A stretch of DNA of 64,000 nt, from assembly GCF_002245535.1 (NCBI RefSeq), contig NZ_NKCN01000011.1, positions 111,052 to 175,051 of the forward strand. Reading direction: 5' to 3'. The position numbers and the translations under genes are program-made. Shown here one piece after another: positions 1 through 8,409 of the stretch. This DNA is from Mycobacterium lehmannii (GTDB taxonomy: Bacteria > Actinomycetota > Actinomycetes > Mycobacteriales > Mycobacteriaceae). How positions within the stretch are numbered: the first letter of the stretch is position 1; every line of letters starts with the position of its first letter. The notes below the pieces were generated by a model. That model was not told the DNA's origin. It saw only the letters and a list, made by a program, of their open reading frames with translations, and made no database searches.

Positions 1-311
1 TCCTCGCGATACAGGTCAAGGCCGCCCGTATCCACACCTCGGTCGAGTTGACGCCCGAGACGCTGCGGCAGGGCACCGAGCGCATCGGTACCGACGAGAT
101 CGTCCGCGTCTATCCCGAGGCGACCGGTTCGGAGCCGCCGAAATGGCAGTCGGCGCGGGCGCTGGGCGAGCTCACCGGTGTGCCGCGCGGCCGCACGGGT
201 ATCGGGCTGAAGATGACCAACGACCGCACCGCGCAGGCGTGGGCCCGCAAGCATCAAACGCTGCGGCAGACGTTGACCCAGCTCATCGAAGAGCGCATTC
301 CGCCGGCATGA
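1..311 (+). CDS. C-terminal part of an unrecognised conserved protein
   Basis: The frame is open from the left edge (first full codon at position 3), so the gene begins outside the window; about 102 residues are visible. A TTG at 48 lies in the frame but there is no reason to start there. The visible part is soluble and ends in a charged stretch containing GRTGIGLKMTN and AWARKH, followed by a helix-like tail (TLTQLIEERIPPA). The pattern faintly recalls small PH-fold/DUF3093-type proteins, but I do not recognise the family. Its TGA overlaps the ATG of the next gene in an ATGA arrangement, so the two are probably co-transcribed and translationally coupled. Confidence 0.6.
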   Translation, partial: LAIQVKAARIHTSVELTPETLRQGTERIGTDEIVRVYPEATGSEPPKWQSARALGELTGVPRGRTGIGLKMTNDRTAQAWARKHQTLRQTLTQLIEERIPPA

Positions 312-619
312 CGGTCCGCGCAGCGCTCGAGCTGGTGCTGGCCGTCGCCGCTGCGGTGGGCAGCGTGCTGAGCTGGCTTGCGGCCAAGACGACGGTCGCG
401 GTCCCGCCGGTGCTCGAAGGCGAACCGCAGACAACCTCGGTCGAGTACAGCGCGCCGATGGTGGGACTTGCGCTGCTTCTGGCGGCGGTCGCCGGTGTGT
501 TCGTGGTGCTGACCATCGCCCATTGGCGCCGCGATCGGCGCGCTGCCCCTTCGCCCCGCGATCGGCGCGCTGCCCCTTCGCGCCGCGATCGGCGCGCTGC
601 CCCTTCGCGCCGCGAGTGA
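308..619 (+). CDS. Small two-helix membrane protein with repetitive C-terminus
   Basis: A 103-residue protein with two hydrophobic helices (about residues 7-25 and 50-72) joined by a polar loop, then a basic tail. The ATG at 308 overlaps the upstream stop (ATGA). The tail consists of RDRRAAPS repeated three times and is encoded by a 27-bp tandem DNA repeat. The stop codon lies inside a dispersed hairpin element that starts at 612. The tail therefore looks like a product of local DNA repetition and not a selected domain. The N-terminal two-thirds resembles mycobacterial conserved small membrane proteins of unknown role. Function unknown. Confidence 0.6.
   Translation: MTVRAALELVLAVAAAVGSVLSWLAAKTTVAVPPVLEGEPQTTSVEYSAPMVGLALLLAAVAGVFVVLTIAHWRRDRRAAPSPRDRRAAPSRRDRRAAPSRRE
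531..611 (+). repeat. 27-bp direct tandem repeat, three copies
   Basis: Units begin at 531, 558 and 585 and share the core GCGATCGGCGCGCTGCCCCT; they differ at only one or two bases. The period of 27 keeps the reading frame and encodes RDRRAAPS plus P or R. Near-identity between copies indicates recent expansion, so copy number may vary between strains. Confidence 0.9.
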
Positions 620-671
620 CCGCGTTTGCACGTGACACGCCGGGCGATCCCGTGCAGAACAGGTCGCTCGC
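612..671 (+). repeat. Dispersed hairpin element, family A, copy 1
   Basis: Ends are GCGAGTGACC (612-621) and GGTCGCTCGC (662-671), inverted repeats with one mismatch. The interior has the family features GACACGCC and CGTGCA. It lies directly at the 3' end of the preceding gene, whose TGA stop (617-619) is part of the left arm. Related copies are at 21254, 39712, 44590 and 63607. Confidence 0.7.
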
Positions 672-702
672 GGGAAGTGAGAGGCCGCTCACAGCCGCTT
701 GG

Positions 703-722
703 TACAAAGTGCAAATTTTGTA
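703..722. promoter_or_regulatory. Inverted repeat operator candidate before mpaB-like gene
   Basis: TACAAA (703-708) and TTTGTA (717-722) are perfect inverted repeats separated by 8 nt, ending 12 nt before the ATG at 735. The downstream gene is followed by a TetR gene at 1579, the likely regulator. A site of the same type (ACAAA - spacer - TTTGT) precedes the second MpaB-TetR pair at 52867. No good ribosome binding site is seen before 735. Confidence 0.5.
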
Positions 723-734
723 ACACTGTGTCGT

Positions 735-1592
735 ATGACCGAGTTGGTGGAGACAGACAGGCCCGTCGACGATGCGCTGCCGCTGGGCCCGCAGTCGCTG
801 GTGTGGCGCTACTTCGGGGACAACCGGATGTACCTGATCGGGCCGCGCCCCGCGGTGCTGCAGAACATGCTGGCCGAACTCGGCCAGGGCGTGCTCGACC
901 ACTCCGTGTTCTTTGACGACACCGCCGCGCGGGTCAAGCGCTCGCTGCCGCCGATCTTCAACACGGTCTACGGCTCCGATGAGGACCACCCGGGCGCCCA
1001 GGTGCGCGACTTCCACACCGACATCAAGGGCAAGATGCCCGACGGCGCCCGGTACCACGCCCTGGATCCGAAGACCTACTTCTGGGCGCACGCTACGTTC
1101 GTCGAGCAGGTGCTGTACTTCGCCGACACCTTCGTCCAGCGGCTGAGCCGCGAGGAGAAGGAGCAGATCTATCTCGAGTCCAAGACGTGGTACCGCCGCT
1201 ACGGCGTGAGCGACCGGCCGATGCCCGCCACCTACGACGAGTTCGAACGGTACTGGGACCGCATGCTCGACGAGATCGTCGTCGCACACAAGACCGCGGT
1301 GTACGGCGTCGGCTACGTCACGAAGGGTTTCCCGTGCCCCAAGGGTGTCCCGGAATGGGCGTGGAAGCTGATCGCGCCGGTGTTCAATCCGCTGGCAGCA
1401 TTCCTGACCACCGGCGGCCTGCCGCCCCGCGCGCGCGAGCTGCTGCAACTGCCGTGGAGTGAACGCCAGGAGCGCCGTTACCAACGGTTCGCGGCGTTGT
1501 GGCGGTCGCGCCCGGTCAACTGGGTGTGGGATCGTCTGCCCATGAGTTGGCGCTACAACAGCTACGCCCAAAAGGGTTATGCCCGGGCCTGA
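735..1592 (+). CDS. MpaB/DUF2236-family oxygenase
   Basis: A 285-residue protein of the oxygenase MpaB family (DUF2236, related to the latex-clearing protein Lcp and to the fungal oxidoreductase MpaB), which are b-type haem proteins. Family features seen are [16 protein letters not shown] near the N-terminus, an HATFVEQ helix, and the KTWYRRYG and [13 protein letters not shown] segments. Start chosen at ATG 735; an upstream in-frame TTG at 699 would place the inverted repeat inside the gene. The end overlaps the following TetR gene by 14 nt, so the two form one transcription unit. A second family member lies at 52912 with the same gene arrangement. Substrate unknown. Confidence 0.85.
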   Translation: MTELVETDRPVDDALPLGPQSLVWRYFGDNRMYLIGPRPAVLQNMLAELGQGVLDHSVFFDDTAARVKRSLPPIFNTVYGSDEDHPGAQVRDFHTDIKGKMPDGARYHALDPKTYFWAHATFVEQVLYFADTFVQRLSREEKEQIYLESKTWYRRYGVSDRPMPATYDEFERYWDRMLDEIVVAHKTAVYGVGYVTKGFPCPKGVPEWAWKLIAPVFNPLAAFLTTGGLPPRARELLQLPWSERQERRYQRFAALWRSRPVNWVWDRLPMSWRYNSYAQKGYARA

Positions 1593-2199
1593 CCCGGCCA
1601 ACGGGTCCGATTCGTCGCCCGCGACGGAAGCCATCCTGGACGCCGCCGTCATCGAGTTCGAGCGGCACGGCTTCCGGCGGGTCGCACTCGACGACGTCGC
1701 CCGCCGCGCAGGCGTCAGCCGGACCACGATCTACCGCCGGTTCGCCAACCGCGACGAGCTCGTGGCCGCGGTGATCGAACGCGAGAACATCGCGCTGTTC
1801 GCCGACATCGCCGAAGAGGTCAAACGCGTTGGGCCGCAATCGAACTATTACGTCGAGGCGTTCACCCTGTCGATCCTGAAGTTCCGTCGCCACCGCGTGC
1901 TGTACCGGATATTGACCGACGATCCCGCGCTGCTGCTCGAACTGGCCCGCACACACTACGACGCCGCGATCACCCGGATGGCCGCAGCGCTGCGGGTGAT
2001 CTTCCCCGCCGGGTTCGCCGAGCGGATCGGCGAGGAGACCGTCGAGGAATTGGCCGACACAATCCTGCGGTATGCGGTGATGGTGTTGCTGCTGCCCAGC
2101 TCTCAGCCCCTTGAGTCAGCCGACGACGTTCGTGCTTTCGCTCGCAAACACTTCCTCCCCAGCCTGCCCACGGCTTTGCGAACCGTGCCCACCGGTTAG
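1579..2199 (+). CDS. TetR/AcrR-family transcriptional regulator
   Basis: A 206-residue regulator. The N-terminal helix-turn-helix is typical ([18 protein letters not shown], about residues 37-54), followed by a helical ligand-binding domain. It starts inside the end of the MpaB-like gene (14-nt overlap), so it is translated with it and probably represses the pair through the inverted repeat at 703-722. The ligand cannot be told from sequence. Confidence 0.88.
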   Translation: MPGPDPANGSDSSPATEAILDAAVIEFERHGFRRVALDDVARRAGVSRTTIYRRFANRDELVAAVIERENIALFADIAEEVKRVGPQSNYYVEAFTLSILKFRRHRVLYRILTDDPALLLELARTHYDAAITRMAAALRVIFPAGFAERIGEETVEELADTILRYAVMVLLLPSSQPLESADDVRAFARKHFLPSLPTALRTVPTG

Positions 2200-2243
2200 G
2201 CGAACTGCGTTTCGTATTTCGGCTCTCCGGGCAGTCATGGTCC

Positions 2244-2567
2244 ATGACCAGCGAACAAGGCCAGGAGAACGAAGGGTTCATCGAGGAGCAGCGCAAGGCT
2301 GAACCGGAGACCGACGAACACCACCAGGTCACCAGCGAGCAGGAAACGCCGCCGCCCACCGAGAAACCCGAAGTGACCGACGAGCATCGGGAAAAGGCCA
2401 AAGAGATGCACAAGGCCTACGAAGAAGAAAGGCCGACCACGAAGATGCCGGGCAGCGGCGGCGCCGTCGCGGGTACCGCGGTGAACGACTGGCTCGACGA
2501 TGACGGAAACCCGAAGTTCAGCAAGGAATCTGCGGGCAGCGAAGCATCCGAGGGCAGCGGCACCTGA
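2244..2567 (+). CDS. Acidic, probably disordered hypothetical protein
   Basis: A 107-residue protein very rich in Glu, Lys, Thr, Ser and Pro, with no hydrophobic segment and no recognisable domain. It begins MTSEQGQENEGF and has a Gly-rich patch (GSGGAVAG) followed by NDWLDDDGNPKFSK. Codon usage is ordinary for the region and the frame is clean, so it is likely real. It stands alone between the TetR gene and a PNPOx-like gene. Small charged proteins of this kind occur in mycobacteria without known role. Confidence 0.6.
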   Translation: MTSEQGQENEGFIEEQRKAEPETDEHHQVTSEQETPPPTEKPEVTDEHREKAKEMHKAYEEERPTTKMPGSGGAVAGTAVNDWLDDDGNPKFSKESAGSEASEGSGT

Positions 2568-2602
2568 CTGGCCGAGCGGTCGCGTGCCTACGCTAGGCGA
2601 CC

Positions 2603-3085
2603 GTGACCCCTCTGGAACAGATCGCGCCGGCGTTCGTTGACATGGCCCACTCGATCGTGTGGGCCTCGGTGGCCACTGTCGACGCAAACGGCCGGCCGCG
2701 CACCCGCATCCTGCATCCGTTCTGGGAGTGGGACGGGACCGATCTCCTCGGCTGGATCGCCACCGTGCCGTCGCCGGTGAAGAAGAACCACCTCGCGGTA
2801 CACCCCGAGGTCTCGGTGAGCTACTGGACCACCAATCACGACACGTGCAGCGCGGAGTGTCTGGTCGAGTGGTACGTCGACGACGAAACCAGGGCCGCGG
2901 TATGGGACAAGTTCGCCACCGCCCCCGCACCGGTGGGCTACGACCCACGGATCATCCCGATGTGGCAGGACGGGCCGACCTCCGAGCAGTTCGCCGCGCT
3001 GCGGTTGACGCCGTACCGCATCCGGGTCATGCCCGGGACGGTGATGACGAAAGGCGAAGGCGCACCGCTCACCTGGTCGGCGTGA
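2603..3085 (+). CDS. Pyridoxamine 5'-phosphate oxidase-like (split beta-barrel) protein
   Basis: A 160-residue protein with the PNPOx-like split-barrel pattern: MAHSIVWASVATVDANGRPR at the N-terminus, then HPFWEW, and PVKKNHLAVHPEVSVSYW. Family members bind FMN, F420 or haem and often act as oxidoreductases on small molecules. The start is GTG 2603. It is too short and lacks the C-terminal signature for a true PdxH. Substrate and cofactor unknown. It precedes the P450 at 3135 by 49 nt, in the same direction, so the two may be co-expressed. Confidence 0.75.
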   Translation: MTPLEQIAPAFVDMAHSIVWASVATVDANGRPRTRILHPFWEWDGTDLLGWIATVPSPVKKNHLAVHPEVSVSYWTTNHDTCSAECLVEWYVDDETRAAVWDKFATAPAPVGYDPRIIPMWQDGPTSEQFAALRLTPYRIRVMPGTVMTKGEGAPLTWSA

Positions 3086-3134
3086 ATATCGCGTACCGGT
3101 GCCGAGCCGCCGCGACCTGGGCGATGATCTGCAC

Positions 3135-4493
3135 ATGACCACCACGCTCGACGTCTCGGCGTTGCCGCTGGTGCCGAAGAACCCGCTGCCGATCTGGCGG
3201 TTGGTCCGACTTCTCCGCAGGCTCGACACCGGCCAGGACGTCATCCGCGACGCCGGCGGCCCGATCACGCGCATACAGGTCGCGCCGAAGTGGCTGTATC
3301 AACCGATCGTCGCCGTGATGTCGCCCGCCGGTATGCGCGACATACTCGGACGCCCCGATGGCTCGTCTGAGCGATGCATCTACCACGACGAAGTCCGCAA
3401 CATGGCAGGCGACAGCCTGTTCGTGCTGCCCAACGAGCTGTGGCGGCCGCGCAAACGGGCCCTGCAGCCGGTGTTCACCAAGCAGAACGTCCGCAATTTC
3501 GGCGGCTACATGTCCGCGGCCGCCCAGGCGTTCGTCGACCGCTGGCCCGATGGCGGCGAGCTCGACCTCGACGTCGAGTGCCGCCGCGTCGCGATGCAGT
3601 CGCTGGGACATTCGGTCCTGGGTGTCGACCTCAACGAGCGCGCCGACACCATCGCCCGCTGCATGCACGTCGCGTCCTCCTACACCGCCGATCGCGCACT
3701 GCGGCCGGTGCGGGCGCCGCGCTGGCTGCCCACGCCTGCTCGTCGCCGGGCCCGCCGCGCGGTCGCCGAGATGAGGGAGATCACCGACGAGATGGTGCGC
3801 GCATGTCGCGACGACCCGACGCGCGACGCCCCGCTCGTGCGGGCGCTGATGGCGGCCAGGGATCCCGAGACCGGGGTGCCGCTCTCGGACGACGACATCT
3901 CCAACGACCTGCTGATCTTCATGCTCGCCGGGCACGACACCACCTCGACTGCGCTCACCTTCTCGTTGTGGGCGCTGGGGCGTCATCCCGACATCCAGGA
4001 CCGCGTCGCCGCGGAGGCCGCAGCCATCGGCGAGCGGGAGCTGACCCCCGACGATGTGCCCCGGCTGACGTACACGGTGCAGGTGCTGCACGAGGCGATC
4101 CGGCTGTGCCCACCGGCGGCCGGGGTGGCCCGGCTGGCCACCCGCGACATCGCGGTCGACGGTTATCGCGTCGAGGCGGGCACCCTCGTGGCGCTCGGGC
4201 TCTACGGACTGCATCACGATCCGGCGCTCTGGCCCGACCCGATGGTCTTCGACCCCGAGCGGTTCAGCCCCGAGAACACCGCTAACCGCGAGCGCTGGCA
4301 GTTTCTGCCGTTCCTCGCCGGCGGGCGCCCGTGCATCGGCGAACACTTCGCACGGCTGGAGACGACGCTGGCGCTGGCCACGATCGTGCGGGCCGCCCGC
4401 ATCGAATCGCTGGACAGCACGTTCGAGTGCGACGTGCCGTTCACCACCATCGCCAAGGGCCCGATCTGGGCCCGCCTGCGGCCGCGCGCTTAG
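3135..4493 (+). CDS. Cytochrome P450
   Basis: A 452-residue P450. The I-helix oxygen-binding motif AGHDTT is near residue 265, a K-helix ExxR is present as EAIR, and the haem loop FLAGGRPCIG gives Cys400 as the thiolate ligand. The sequence is of the longer eukaryote-like (class E) type common in mycobacteria. Start chosen at ATG 3135 (MTTTLDVSAL); an upstream in-frame ATG at 3099 would overlap sequence just after the previous gene with no ribosome site. Substrate unknown. Its 3' end overlaps the convergent DDN-like gene by 4 nt (stop codons interleaved at 4490-4493). Confidence 0.92.
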   Translation: MTTTLDVSALPLVPKNPLPIWRLVRLLRRLDTGQDVIRDAGGPITRIQVAPKWLYQPIVAVMSPAGMRDILGRPDGSSERCIYHDEVRNMAGDSLFVLPNELWRPRKRALQPVFTKQNVRNFGGYMSAAAQAFVDRWPDGGELDLDVECRRVAMQSLGHSVLGVDLNERADTIARCMHVASSYTADRALRPVRAPRWLPTPARRRARRAVAEMREITDEMVRACRDDPTRDAPLVRALMAARDPETGVPLSDDDISNDLLIFMLAGHDTTSTALTFSLWALGRHPDIQDRVAAEAAAIGERELTPDDVPRLTYTVQVLHEAIRLCPPAAGVARLATRDIAVDGYRVEAGTLVALGLYGLHHDPALWPDPMVFDPERFSPENTANRERWQFLPFLAGGRPCIGEHFARLETTLALATIVRAARIESLDSTFECDVPFTTIAKGPIWARLRPRA

Positions 4494-4870
4494 ACCCGCG
4501 TCAGCAGGACGGCCTGGTCGAACGGCAGCAGCCCGAACAGGGGCCGCATCCACCCGGTGACCGACGGCGCCGCCTCGGCTTTCGTCACCACCCGGGGGTC
4601 GCGGACGGCGAAAGTCCGGCCATACCTTCTCATCCGCCCACCGCCTGCCGCGGTGATGTTCTTCAACCAGTCCCGGTCCGGGCCGTAGGTGAGCAGAACG
4701 GCCACCCCGTCATGGGTCGGGAACACCGTCAGCGGGGTCCGGTAGGGCCTACCCGATTTGCGCCCGGTGTGCTCGAGGATGCCCATCGACGGAGCCCAGC
4801 CCGCCCACAACCGCTGGATCGGATTGGTGACCCGGCGGTTGAACCGGGCGAGCCACTGTGGGAGCTGCAT
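4490..4870 (-). CDS. Deazaflavin (F420)-dependent nitroreductase-family protein
   Basis: A DDN-family protein of 126 residues from the ATG at 4870 (MQLPQWLARFNRRVTNP); an in-frame ATG at 4879 and a further one at 4957 exist, but the latter would leave only 8 nt before hemL. The family core HTGRKSGRPYRTPLTVF is clear, as is WLKNITAAGGG. Characterised relatives such as Ddn (Rv3547) bind coenzyme F420 and reduce quinones or nitro compounds. It is divergent from hemL and convergent with the P450. First of five DDN-family genes in this window. Confidence 0.8.
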   Translation of the reverse strand: MQLPQWLARFNRRVTNPIQRLWAGWAPSMGILEHTGRKSGRPYRTPLTVFPTHDGVAVLLTYGPDRDWLKNITAAGGGRMRRYGRTFAVRDPRVVTKAEAAPSVTGWMRPLFGLLPFDQAVLLTRV

Positions 4871-4965
4871 GGCCCCCATCCAACTCGGAAGCCGCACGCG
4901 GCTCAAGCGGGTGACCACTACACCCTGTAGTTGACGGTTTGCACCCGGCTGGGACACTGGTGGCC

Positions 4966-6282
4966 ATGCGTGCTGACCAGATCACCACCGAGGTGTCGGC
5001 GCGGTTGTTCGCCGAGGCGTCGGCCGTCATCCCGGGCGGGGTGAACTCACCCGTGCGGGCGTTCACCTCGGTCGGCGGCACCCCTCGGTTCATCACCTCG
5101 GCCAACGGTTACTGGCTGACCGACGCCGACGGCAACCGCTACGTCGACCTGGTCTGCTCGTGGGGACCGATGATCCTCGGCCATGCGCATCCGGACGTGG
5201 TCGCCGCGGTGCAGCGGGTCGTGACCGACGGCCTGTCCTTCGGTGCGCCGACCCCCTCGGAGTCGGAATTGGCCGCCGAGATCATCGGCCGGGTCACACC
5301 GGTCGAGCGGCTGCGGCTGGTGAACTCCGGCACCGAGTCCACGATGAGTGCGATCCGGCTGGCGCGCGGCTACACCGGACGGGCCAAGATCGTGAAGTTC
5401 TCCGGCTGCTACCACGGCCACAGCGACGCGCTGCTCGCCGACGCCGGTTCCGGTGTCGCCACGCTCGGGTTACCGTCCTCGCCGGGTGTGACGGGCGCCG
5501 CCGCAGCCGACACGATCGTGCTGCCTTACAACAACGTGGCCGCCGTCGACGAGGTCTTCACTCGGTTCGGCGACGAGATCGCCTGCGTGATCACCGAAGC
5601 CAGTCCGGGCAACATGGGCACGGTGGCACCGCAGGACGGTTTCAATGCCGCGTTGCGCCGCATCACGGCCGACCACGGCGCCCTGCTGATCGTCGACGAG
5701 GTGATGACCGGCTTCCGGGTCAGCCGGTCCGGTTGGTACGGCATCGATCCGGTCGACGCCGACCTGTTCACCTTCGGCAAGGTGATGAGTGGCGGGCTGC
5801 CCGCGGCGGCGTTCGGCGGCCGCGCCGAGGTGATGGAGCGGCTGGCCCCGCTGGGGCCGGTGTATCAGGCCGGCACGTTGTCCGGGAACCCCGTCGCGAT
5901 GGCGGCCGGTCTGGCGACACTGCGCGCGGCCGACGACTCCGTGTACGCCACACTCGACGCCAACGCTGACCGCCTCACGGCGCTGCTCGAGCAGGCGTTG
6001 ACCGAATCCGGTGTGGCGCATACGGTGTCGCGGGCCGGAAACATGTTCAGCGTGTTCTTCACCGACCAGCCCGTCACCGACTTCGCCTCGGCGCGGGCCT
6101 CGGAGACGTGGCGGTTCCCGGCCTTCTTCCATGCGCTGTTGGACGCCGGTGTGTATGCGCCGCCGAGTGCTTTCGAGACGTGGTTCGTGTCAACGGCTTT
6201 GGATGACGAGGCATTCGACCGCATCGCCGCCGCGCTGCCCGGCGCGGCGCGCGCCGCCGCCGAGGCGGTCAAACCGGCATGA
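4966..6282 (+). CDS. hemL: Glutamate-1-semialdehyde 2,1-aminomutase
   Basis: Converts glutamate-1-semialdehyde to 5-aminolevulinate, the second step of C5 haem synthesis, in the cytoplasm with pyridoxal phosphate. The protein has 438 residues, the usual size. The PLP lysine is Lys272 in [10 protein letters not shown]; the fold-I motifs [16 protein letters not shown] and VDEVMTGFR are also present. Start at ATG 4966 ([15 protein letters not shown]), as in homologues. It is the first gene of a tightly coupled run (hemL - phosphatase - thioredoxin - ccdA - resB - ccsA) with 4-nt overlaps, linking haem supply to cytochrome c assembly, and corresponds to Rv0524. Confidence 0.97.
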   Translation: MRADQITTEVSARLFAEASAVIPGGVNSPVRAFTSVGGTPRFITSANGYWLTDADGNRYVDLVCSWGPMILGHAHPDVVAAVQRVVTDGLSFGAPTPSESELAAEIIGRVTPVERLRLVNSGTESTMSAIRLARGYTGRAKIVKFSGCYHGHSDALLADAGSGVATLGLPSSPGVTGAAAADTIVLPYNNVAAVDEVFTRFGDEIACVITEASPGNMGTVAPQDGFNAALRRITADHGALLIVDEVMTGFRVSRSGWYGIDPVDADLFTFGKVMSGGLPAAAFGGRAEVMERLAPLGPVYQAGTLSGNPVAMAAGLATLRAADDSVYATLDANADRLTALLEQALTESGVAHTVSRAGNMFSVFFTDQPVTDFASARASETWRFPAFFHALLDAGVYAPPSAFETWFVSTALDDEAFDRIAAALPGAARAAAEAVKPA

Positions 6283-6914
6283 CCGACAAGCCGTCCGGGG
6301 CCGCCGAGCCCGTGAAGACAGTGGTGCACGTCATGCGCCACGGTGAAGTGCACAACCCCGACAAGATCCTCTACGGTCGACTTCCCGACTACCACCTCTC
6401 CGAGCGGGGTCGAGCGCAGGCCCAGGCCGTGGCGGGCTGGCTCGCGATGCGCGACATCGTGTACGTGGTCGCCTCACCGCTGGAGCGGGCGCAGGAGACC
6501 GCGGCCCCGATCGCGGCGGGTCTGGGACTGTCCGTCGACACCGATGACGAGCTCATCGAATCGCTGAACATCTTCCAGGGACAACGGGTCTCGCCGGGCG
6601 ACGGTGCGCTGCGCGACCCGCGCAACTGGTGGCATCTGCGCAACCCGCGCATCCCGTCGTGGGGGGAGCCGTACCACGAGATCGCCGAGCGGATGACCGC
6701 TGCCGTGCATCGTGCCCGGGCCAAAGCAACCGGCCACGAGGCGGTGTGCGTCAGCCATCAGCTGCCCGTTGAAACGCTGCGTCGATCGATGACCGGTCAA
6801 CCGCTGCACCACTTCCCGACCCGGCGGCTGTGCAACCTGGCGTCGGTGACGTCGTTCTACTTCCACGGGGACACCTACGTCGGCTGGGGTTACGCGGAGT
6901 TGGCCGGGCAGTGA
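6279..6914 (+). CDS. Histidine phosphatase (phosphoglycerate mutase-like) protein
   Basis: A 211-residue branch-1 histidine phosphatase, equivalent in position to Rv0525. The RHGE motif holds the nucleophile His21 and the second catalytic histidine is in [12 protein letters not shown] 6279 overlaps the hemL stop (ATGA). The family dephosphorylates diverse substrates, so glycolytic mutase activity should not be assumed. Its fixed place between hemL and the cytochrome c maturation genes in mycobacteria suggests a role linked to that pathway, but none can be shown from sequence. Confidence 0.9.
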   Translation: MTDKPSGAAEPVKTVVHVMRHGEVHNPDKILYGRLPDYHLSERGRAQAQAVAGWLAMRDIVYVVASPLERAQETAAPIAAGLGLSVDTDDELIESLNIFQGQRVSPGDGALRDPRNWWHLRNPRIPSWGEPYHEIAERMTAAVHRARAKATGHEAVCVSHQLPVETLRRSMTGQPLHHFPTRRLCNLASVTSFYFHGDTYVGWGYAELAGQ

Positions 6915-7561
6915 GTCGGTGGGTGGTGCTCGGCCGTCGGCTCTTCGCGCAGGCGGTCATCGCGGCCTGCGCCGGATGTGTCGCGCTGGCGGGCTGCTCC
7001 ACCGGTGACGACGCCGTCGCGCAGGGCGGCACCTTCGAGTTCGTCGCCCCCGGCGGTCAGACCGACATCTTCTACGATCCCCCGCAGGATCGTGGCCGCC
7101 CCGGCCCGCTTCGCGGTCCCGATCTGATGGACCCCGACAAGACCATCTCCCTCGACGATTTCGCGGGCAAGGTGGTGGTGCTCAACGTGTGGGGCCAGTG
7201 GTGTGGTCCGTGCCGAACCGAGATCACCGAGCTGCAACAGGTTTACGACGCCACCAAGGATCTCGGTGTGCAGTTCCTCGGCATCGACGTCCGGGACAAC
7301 AACCGAATCGCGGCGCGCGACTTCATCGTTGACCGCGATATCACCTTCCCGTCGATCTATGACCCGCCGATGCGGACCATGATCGCGTTCGGGGGCCGCT
7401 ATCCGACGACGGTGATCCCCTCGACGGTGGTCCTGGATCGTGAGCATCGCGTCGCCGCGGTGTTCCTGCGTGAGCTGCTGGCCGAAGACCTCCAACCGGT
7501 GGTGGAACGCCTTGCGCGCGAGAAGAATGGGGCCGCCGAGCCCGAGAAGGCCGGCACATGA
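6911..7561 (+). CDS. TlpA/ResA-like thioredoxin lipoprotein
   Basis: A 216-residue exported disulfide reductase. The start is GTG 6911, overlapping the upstream stop as GTGA. A signal peptide ends in a lipobox, LAGC, with the lipidated cysteine at residue 29. The thioredoxin active site is WGQWCGPC, the CxxC type used by ResA/CcsX proteins to keep apocytochrome c haem-binding cysteines reduced. The position next to ccdA (electron donor), resB and ccsA supports that role. Equivalent to Rv0526. Confidence 0.93.
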   Translation: MSRWVVLGRRLFAQAVIAACAGCVALAGCSTGDDAVAQGGTFEFVAPGGQTDIFYDPPQDRGRPGPLRGPDLMDPDKTISLDDFAGKVVVLNVWGQWCGPCRTEITELQQVYDATKDLGVQFLGIDVRDNNRIAARDFIVDRDITFPSIYDPPMRTMIAFGGRYPTTVIPSTVVLDREHRVAAVFLRELLAEDLQPVVERLAREKNGAAEPEKAGT

Positions 7562-8409
7562 GTCTCGACCAGGTGGACCAGCTGATCGCCGGTGGTCCGG
7601 TTCTGTTGGCTCTCCTGGTCAGCGCGCTCGCCGGGCTGGTGTCGTTCGCATCGCCGTGCGTGGTGCCGCTGGTGCCCGGTTACCTCTCGTATCTGGCCGC
7701 GGTCGTCGACGTCGAGGACACCGCTGCCCCCGGGCACACCCCGGTATTGGTTCGCCGGGACCGACGTTCTGGCGGAAATACGGGGGAAGAACCCGCCAAA
7801 ACGTCGGTCTCGGCGAGAACCACCCGGCTGCGGGTCGCAGGCGCGGCCGCATTGTTCGTCGCCGGGTTCACGGTGGTGTTCGTGCTCGGCACGGTCGCCG
7901 TACTCGGGATGACGACATCGCTGATCACCAACCAGCTTCTCCTGCAACGCATCGGCGGTGTGGTCACGATCGTGATGGGGCTGGCCTTCGTCGGATTCAT
8001 CCCCGCATTACAGCGTGAGGCCCGCTTCACGCCGCGTCAGATCTCGACGCTCGGTGGCGCCCCGCTGCTCGGCGCGGTCTTCGCCCTGGGCTGGACACCG
8101 TGCCTCGGCCCCACCCTGACCGGCGTGATCGCGGTCGCCTCGGCCACCGATGGCGCCAACGTCGCTCGCGGCGTCGCGCTCGTCATCGCCTACTGCCTCG
8201 GCCTGGGAATCCCGTTCGTGCTGTTGGCGTTCGGCTCGGCGCGCGCAGTGCAGGGTCTGGCGTGGTTGCGCAGAAACACCCGCACGATCCAGATCTTCGG
8301 CGGCGTGCTGCTGATCCTGGTCGGCGTCGCGCTGGTGACGGGGCTGTGGGGAGACTTCGTGTCCTGGGTGCGGGACGCCTTCGTCAGTGATGTGACGCTG
8401 CCGATATGA
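7558..8409 (+). CDS. ccdA: Cytochrome c biogenesis protein CcdA (thiol-disulfide carrier)
   Basis: A 283-residue polytopic membrane protein that passes electrons from cytoplasmic thioredoxin to the extracytoplasmic thioredoxin encoded just upstream. The paired conserved cysteines are in SPCVVPLVPGY and WTPCLGP. ATG 7558 overlaps the upstream stop. Unusual feature: the loop after the first helix pair (about residues 56-97) is extended and is encoded by a long DNA palindrome at 7753-7815 that stays in frame (loop includes VRRDRRSGGNTGEEPAKTSV). The loop is predicted to be non-membrane, so the insertion may be tolerated. Equivalent to Rv0527. Confidence 0.95.
   Translation: MSLDQVDQLIAGGPVLLALLVSALAGLVSFASPCVVPLVPGYLSYLAAVVDVEDTAAPGHTPVLVRRDRRSGGNTGEEPAKTSVSARTTRLRVAGAAALFVAGFTVVFVLGTVAVLGMTTSLITNQLLLQRIGGVVTIVMGLAFVGFIPALQREARFTPRQISTLGGAPLLGAVFALGWTPCLGPTLTGVIAVASATDGANVARGVALVIAYCLGLGIPFVLLAFGSARAVQGLAWLRRNTRTIQIFGGVLLILVGVALVTGLWGDFVSWVRDAFVSDVTLPI
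7753..7815. repeat. Long palindrome inserted in frame within ccdA
   Basis: A 23-nt left arm (7753-7775) and 23-nt right arm (7793-7815) are inverted repeats with two mismatches around a 17-nt centre. The inner 15 nt per arm include CCGACGTT and AACGTCGG. It falls in a hydrophilic loop of CcdA and contributes about 21 residues without breaking the frame. This is far beyond chance for a coding region and resembles a mobile palindromic element. Confidence 0.75.

Noticed and set aside
531..611. CRISPR array
   Set aside because: The repeats are contiguous with no spacers, and there are no cas genes.
3069..4553. Long minus-strand frame opposite the P450 gene
   Set aside because: Composition is Arg/Asp/Gly-rich with no motif, while the plus strand carries a P450 with all key motifs.
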